NCBI GenBank assembly: GCA_005784505.1 | Contig: VCAZ01000037.1 | Coordinates: 835,856-899,855 of the forward strand | Direction: 5' to 3' | From: Bagarius yarrelli | Taxonomy: Eukaryota > Chordata > Actinopteri > Siluriformes > Sisoridae | Length of the DNA stretch: 64,000 nt | Shown here: piece by piece, positions 59,301-64,000 of the stretch | Position numbering within the stretch: the stretch's first letter is position 1 | Layout of the letters: each line of letters starts with the position of its first letter | Notes under the pieces: generated by a model | Databases searched by the model: none | Told to the model about the DNA's origin: nothing | The model's input: the letters and a program-made list of their open reading frames with translations, nothing else | Made by a program: the position numbers and the translations under genes

Positions 59301-62300
59301 AGACACTGATTTTAAAGAGTAAACTCTTCATTCTCAACCAAAAATTGCTGTGGTGAATATGGTGAAGAATTTATTTAAAATGTCCGTTTACAATATAAAA
59401 ATATATAGACACGGGATTAGACTAAACTGGAGGTCCAGTGAAAACCTATTCAACAGATTATAGAATTGGATTATTTAATATTCCTTAAAATTTCTAATGT
59501 TCTAGTAAGAATATTTACACTACACAATTTCTGGGCAAAGTCAACCTCTTACCTTATTCTTTGCATTATCATTGTACTTGATGAGGTCAAGAATGAAGTT
59601 GAGCACCTCTTTGGGACAGAGATTCTGCACATCCCTGAGCAAAGCCATAGCTACTGGCATGGTCTGATAAAACACAAGAACATTCGAAGATTTGAACACG
59701 GCTTTGTGGATAAAGCGTCACACAAGCACACTGAACAATGCCACATGTTACCTTCTGCAGGAAGTAGCTCTGGAAGTTAAGAAAGTTGTTGGTCTTGACG
59801 ATATTGGGGCAGCTTTTGCAGCAGAACATGCGCGTGAATAGAGACTTCATGGCTGGAGGACCTTGCCACGTACTTACCATAGAGTTGGCAATCTGCAGGT
59901 TAGAGATTATTATAACACTATCATAAATGCTGGTATATAGTAACAAGATTTGTACCAGACAACTGAAGAAATGAAGTGTGTCAGAAAAACCCTGCATGTT
60001 TCCTAATCAGCTGCTCGATTAATTGGCATTAGTGTTTATAATTAATTATGGTTTCAATCAATTAATGATTGTGTTGCAATTATCTGTGCTTATTTCCTCA
60101 TCGGCAATGTGTAGGAAAAAAACTGTTTATCTGAACATTCAACCTCAGGATAAAAAAGGATTTAGGATTGTATCTGCTCTAAGACTTGTTTGTACTAAAT
60201 TGTAACTATTATAACTTTAATATTATCAAGCTACTTGGATGTCATACTGTTAGTCATTTACACTCACGGTCCACTTTATTAGGTACACCTTGCTAGTACC
60301 AGGTTGGACCCTTTTTGCATTCAGAACTGCCTTGATTCTTCTTGGAATGGATTCAACAAGGTTTTGGAAACATTCCTCAGAGATTTTGGTCCATATTGAC
60401 ATGATAGCATCACGCAGTTGTCGCAGATTTGTGGGCTGCACAGTCATGATGCGAATCTCCCGTTCCGCCACATCCCAAAGGTGCTTTATTGGATTGCAAT
60501 CTGATGACTGTGGAGGCCGTTGGAGTAAAGTGAACTCATTGTGATGTTAAAGAAACCAGTCTGAGATGGTTTAAGATATGTGACATGGTGCATTATCCTT
60601 CTGGACGTTGCCGAAGATAAGAACACTGTAGTTTTAAAAGGATGGATATGATCAGCAATAATAATCAGGTAGGGTACTCAACTGGTACTAAGGTCCCCAA
60701 AGTGTGATAAGAAAATATCCACCACACCATTACACCAGCACTACGAACTGTTGAGACAACGCAAAACGGATCCATGTTCTTTATGCCAAATTCTGAAAAT
60801 ACCATCTGAATGTCACATCAGAAATCAGAAGGACTCATCAGACCAGGCAACATTTTTTCAGTCTCTTATTGTCCAATTTTGGTGAGCCTGTACGAATTGT
60901 AGCCTCTGTTTCCTGTTCTTAGCTAATCTCTAACCAGCCTGGCCATTCTCCACTGACATCAACAAGGCATTTTCGTCTACACAACTGTTGCTCACTGGAT
61001 ATTTTCTCTTTTTCTGAACATTCTCTGTAAACCTTAGAGATGGTTGGGTGTGAAAATCCCAGTAGATTAACAGTTTTTAAAAATACTCAGACCCGACTCT
61101 GATTAGCAATTTGTTTTACCAAGCAATTGAACAGGTGCACCTAATAAAGTGGTAGGGGAGTGTATTTTTTGCCTTTTAAACTAAGTGTTAAGTAATTACG
61201 AGATGTTGAATACATGTATTTTCTAGCCTGATACTATAAAAATTCATTTTTATCACATTAACCCACAACCAGTACGCACCCATAATTACACAGCTCTATA
61301 AATAAAACTTAAAAATTTTGCAAACGTACAATAAAGGAAAAACTCAAGTACATTAAATTAAATTAATTGCTTAGTTTTACTAGATCTCAGTGCAGCATTT
61401 CATACCATTAATTGCAATACTTTTCAGTGGTTTAATAAGGCATTTTAGTTTATTTTAATCAGCAATGGCCCCACTGTCTAGACGGGTTCCACAAGGATCC
61501 ATTCTTGGCCCAGTCTTGAACTTGTTATATATGCTACCCCTAGGATCTATATTTTACAAGCATGGAGGTTTTTTAAACAACTATTGAGTTGTTTAAATGA
61601 AAGTTTAAATGAAATCAAAACGAAAATAATCATGTATGTGAATTAATGTTTACTTCAGCAGGCTAATTAGAAAAAGATTTTTAAATATTTATGTATTTTT
61701 TAATATTTGTTATGTTTTAACAAATAAAATGGTCTACAATGCTTGTTGCGTCATATCCAGAAAGACTCATTAAGTGTAGTTTAATTTAAAAAAAGTTGAA
61801 TTTTTCTGAAGGGACTGTAGTTAATAGTATTATTACGCATGAGGGCATGAGAGATGTGGAATAAAATTATTTGTGGTTTTCAATAGGATAACTCATGGGG
61901 TAATTAATCTTTACCTTCACAGTATGCCTGTTGATAAAATGTAAAACGTTTGCTTATGATTAAAAGACATCGGCTTACCCTGGCCAGGCAAAAGCAGGCC
62001 TGCATGCGCACTTTGTAGAAGCATTGCTCTTGCTCGAGGATGTCAGTGAGGGCAAGGCGAGAGGCAGCAGTGGGAAATTTCTCTAGCGCTACAATGGCCT
62101 CCTCCTGTGCCACCACATCACGCTCATAGCGCAGCTGGTACTGCCACATAAAGTCAGCCTGTGCTAGCTCCACCTTCCGTAGCACTGACATATCTGGATC
62201 AATCCGGATCCACAGCAGAGGTGAGTCAGCACTAAATGCATTAGGAGGACACATTAGTGCCTTATTAAGACAATAGAGTTATAAATATATTATAAAATAT

Positions 62301-63605
62301 GACCGTCATTGCTGTGCTTTGAACAGAATGACTACAGCCAATAGTAATAGTTTACTTGTGATGTGCACTGTCTTCTATTTACAGCAATTTAGAGCATTTA
62401 ATTTTGCATCACAGAGTGACTAAAGTTAAAGGGATGTTAAAAGTTGTCAGCTTTACCATCTAGGGCTAATACACAATCAAAAAACTCTGCTCTTGGTTAG
62501 AACTAACATAAAACTCGTAATAGTCTTGCACTTTATCTGCAATATGTTCTATGTCACATTTTTACTGCACCAAAAAAAATTCTTGAATGCTCAGTTTTAC
62601 TTTAAAGCAGTGGTTCTCAACCTAATTTGCCACCTTGCCAAATGCCACCTTAAGTCAATTACTGCCTCCACATGCCACAGTGCAAATACTATGCACACAA
62701 ACCGACCCCAATGACCATTATTGCATTATCAGAATAAAAGTAGAGACAAAAGCTTTAAGATCAGAAACGTTTGTAAGCAAATTAGTAAGAGCGCTGTTCC
62801 TGTTAATTTGCTGATTTGCTTTTTATAGACGTAAGAGAAATAAATAAAGCTAAACTTCCAAATAGAACACACGTTATTTTGACTTATCGGACACTGATGG
62901 GTTCTACTGCCTCTGTTAAGAATCACAACTCTAAAGCTTTATCAGGGTTCTATCACAAAGATCTTTTGCATACAACAATCTGCATCAAAGCACATCTAGG
63001 TTCTTAAATCTAAATATTAAAAGATATTAACTTTTGAATGCTAAAACAGACATATTTCTTCCTCTTTTGATTTAATTAATGTTATTCCCGATGGTACACT
63101 ACTCCCAAGCTGTAGAAACCTTATGGTACTGATGTAAATTATTTAAAATGTTTTTATTCGCTAATGTGTCGAAACATTATCATCTTGAATTTTCGTTGAG
63201 CGGTGATGCAAGTCTTACTCCATTGCAGACAGGTCCATGTCAACCTCCTCTCCATTCATCAGAGGGATTTTTTTCTTTTTGTTCCTTAAAAAAAAAAACC
63301 AGTAAAGTTTATTTTTTTAAACACTCCGTTCTCATTAGTGCTTTAAGCTTTCGATAAAATCGATTAACATAAAGAAATTTATCAATACTAAGTCAAGCGA
63401 TTTGTGTTGGCAAATTGTATTAAATAGTTGCTTAAGTTTCAAAGAGATGGAAATCTAAAAGGGCATCTAATGGAGAGTGCAGACTTAAGATGTACCTCCT
63501 GCTTTTGGAATGACACGGAATGTCATGCTTAAGGCTGTTCTCTTCGATTTGCAGCATGTGGTTAAAGGATCCATCCAGCTCCTGAACAGTCACTTTTATA
63601 GGGCC
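46378..63605 (-). CDS. taf2: TFIID subunit 2 (TAF2), C-terminal half
   Basis: TAF2 is the aminopeptidase-like TFIID subunit that contacts core promoter DNA near the initiator. Visible exons on the minus strand are 63605-63496, 63284-63219, 62231-61979, 59892-59752, 59663-59553, 59260-59067, 57809-57670, 57103-57034, 56902-56793, 53725-53523, 49086-48928, 48076-47974 and 46652-46378. Phases agree throughout: 1935 nt, 644 residues plus stop. The gene continues beyond the right edge; human TAF2 is about 1199 residues, so roughly the first 550 are missing. Identification rests on segments such as KVTVQELDGSFNHMLQIEEN, LLWIRIDPDMSVLRKVE, FTRMFCCKSCPNIVKTNNFL and the SGRSPSLSD terminus. No lesion was seen. 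Confidence 0.96.
46437..46548 (-). repeat. taf2: His/Lys codon repeat in the taf2 last exon
   Basis: Tandem CAC/CAT and AAG/AAA codons give a poly-His run, a poly-Lys run and KH alternation. The DNA is purine-rich on the minus strand and likely to vary in length. Confidence 0.85.
49570..49760 (+). mobile_element. Tc1-derived non-autonomous fragment
   Basis: 'ctcagctggttacctgtataaaagacacttgtccacag' and 'tctccaccatggccaaactaaagag' correspond to the 5' leader and start-codon region of a fish Tc1 transposase gene. They join directly to a terminal-type 'ggggatcaaatatttttttcc' block. The catalytic region is absent. Confidence 0.6.
50200..52775 (+). mobile_element. L2-like LINE relic with (ATT)n tail
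   Basis: Plus-strand coding traces occur in the right order. NINFGLFNIRSLCNSLIK near 50588-50642 is the endonuclease start. LLGDFNIHMDS near 50910-50940 is the endonuclease GDFN box. ITPILKKPG near 51793 is an RT block. A degenerate SAAFD-type block follows near 52040-52110, then ILPHHICLTSN-type C-terminal sequence near 52370. The 3' end is an (ATT)n run at 52742-52772. There are many stops and frameshifts. It lies in a taf2 intron, opposite to the gene. Confidence 0.82.
53882..55097 (+). mobile_element. Tc1-like transposon, family C copy 3
   Basis: The 1216-bp element is flanked by TA (53880-53881 and 55098-55099). The left TIR 'cagtgccttgaaaagtattcataccccttgaac' mirrors the right end. Transposase traces are FKARLDFFKNIPSFEHLKKH near 54237-54296, 'gatgctctggtcagatgagaccaaagttgaac' near 54579 and 'catggtgctggaagcatcatgctg' near 54683. 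It is shorter than copy 1 because of internal deletions, and it has no intact frame. Confidence 0.88.
56321..56361. repeat. (AT)n microsatellite
   Basis: About 20 AT units in a taf2 intron. Confidence 0.95.
56793..63605 (-). CDS. taf2: taf2 exons for the end of the aminopeptidase-like fold and the helical repeats
   Basis: The first three exons (63605-63496, 63284-63219, 62231-61979) finish the beta-rich domain 3 (IPLMNGEEVDMDLSAM, then the DADSPLLWIRIDPDMS block). They then enter the HEAT-like helical region. Exons 59892-59752 to 56902-56793 encode alternating helices (ALLRDVQNLCPKEVLNFILD, AAESPLCTEALVDQLWKLMN). These helices hold TAF8 and TAF1 in the TFIID lobe. Exon 59260-59067 uses an acceptor 7 bases upstream of a stronger-looking decoy AG. 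Confidence 0.93.
57955..58255 (+). mobile_element. LINE 3'-tail repeat, copy 2
   Basis: The blocks 'tgtggagtttgcatgttctccc', 'gattggtgattctaaattgccc', 'cctgtccagggtggg', 'agctgggatagactccagc' and terminal 'gacaatagatgcatga' occur in order. This is a widespread teleost LINE 3' end and is longer than the copy at 23560. Confidence 0.75.
58370..58530 (-). mobile_element. tRNA-derived SINE
   Basis: On the minus strand it has GTGGTGGCTTAGTGGTTAAGG (A-box region), 'actggggttcaattccc' (B box GGTTCAATTCC) and 'gtctctaagcaaggcccttaacc' (body). It is one of the better preserved tRNA heads in the window. Confidence 0.8.
60261..61162 (-). mobile_element. Tc1-like transposon remnant with 'TTTATTAGGTACACC' ends
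   Basis: The 902-bp element is flanked by TA (60259-60260 and 61163-61164). Ends are CACTCACGGTCCACTTTATT and its counterpart. The minus strand keeps the transposase C-terminus at about 60450-60270 (SEECFQNLVESIPRRIKAV), the usual Tc1 tail motif. The DDE core is not recognisable. It lies in a taf2 intron. Confidence 0.8.
61370..61560 (+). mobile_element. L2-like LINE RT fragment
   Basis: Plus-strand translation gives LVLLDLSAAFHTIN, then a damaged WF block and a TGSTRIHSWPS-type stretch matching the QGSILGP region in another frame. It is about 190 bp, in a taf2 intron. Confidence 0.65.
62605..62690 (+). mobile_element. hAT-like terminus fragment
   Basis: 'aaagcagtggttctcaacctaat' at 62605 matches the CAGTGGTTCTCAA start seen at the ends of many vertebrate hAT elements. 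No second end was found. Confidence 0.35.
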
Positions 63606-64000
63606 CTGAACGCACAGACAATTTTACTTTTACTTTTTTCATAAATGATTACAGATCACTCCATCTGCAACTCCTTAAAAACATACAGCATGCTTAAGTA
63701 ACTTTTATTAATTAACGCTGGCTAATTAATCTATTGAAACATTCAAAACACAGTTGTGTGGAAAACAATCACAATGTGCATGGGATGTCTAAAACACACA
63801 CAGCTACGATATGCATTTATATTATAATTCAGAATAATGCATCATTCTTGTACGATGTTAGTTAAACAGAGCACTGAGCAAACAGGATAAAAACACCCTC
63901 GCTTTTACATTTGAAGTTAGTTAACAAGGTTGACAGATTGTGACTGTAAAAAAATTGACTTGAGATCAGTTAAGATAATTATTTAGCCCAAGTGTGAAAA
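63606..64000 (-). other. taf2: taf2 intron, runs off the window
   Basis: No exon-like block with acceptor and donor was found between 63606 and the right edge. The next upstream taf2 exon lies beyond the window. Confidence 0.6.

Noticed and set aside
59587..59997. 136-codon minus-strand frame taken as one gene
   Set aside because: It is a taf2 exon (59892-59752) plus flanking intron read through. Splice sites and the homologous segment define the exon.

Overview
The window is vertebrate nuclear DNA, most probably from a teleost fish. It has long AT-rich introns, GT-AG exons, and a dense load of Tc1/mariner, RTE-type and L2-like LINE, Ty3/gypsy, hAT-like and tRNA-derived SINE sequence. Placement in an ostariophysan such as a catfish is only a guess from the repeat mix. 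I see no bacterial operon, CRISPR array or functional RNA gene.

Two real genes fill most of the right-hand 50 kb, both on the minus strand. enpp2 (autotaxin, secreted lysophospholipase D) runs from a start codon at 44324 to a stop at 14819. I traced 25 coding exons with consistent splice phases (2544 nt, 847 residues) and every expected catalytic and zinc-binding residue. About 1.9 kb upstream of its promoter lies the 3' end of taf2 (TFIID subunit 2). Thirteen taf2 exons are visible (last 644 residues), from 63605 down to the stop at 46378, and the gene continues past the right edge. ENPP2 and TAF2 are also neighbours in human, so this is conserved synteny.

The left 14 kb is a mobile-element yard with one C2H2 zinc-finger locus. 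In order it holds: the decayed 3' end of an endogenous retrovirus (1-385, perhaps to about 930), an unidentified minus-strand coding remnant (1670-1930), a Ty3/gypsy pol relic (3060-3780), a Tc1 inside an RTE fragment (3803-5590), a hAT-like repeat (about 6530-7324), an eight-finger zinc-finger ORF (7629-8387), a second gypsy fragment (10955-11480), and RTE and L2-like fragments (12500-14480).

The last large intron of enpp2 carries an RTE copy (16025-20715) that was later hit by a SINE and by a Tc1. Other introns carry three copies of one Tc1 family, a solo LTR nested in a hAT-like repeat, LINE tails and several SINEs. Several insertions can be proved inside the window, because a second copy of the host repeat preserves the empty site.

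The most interesting signals are a well-spliced, in-frame, basic 15-codon candidate cassette exon in enpp2 (27275-27319), competing splice sites at enpp2 exon 1 and at one taf2 exon, and the datable nested-transposon series.
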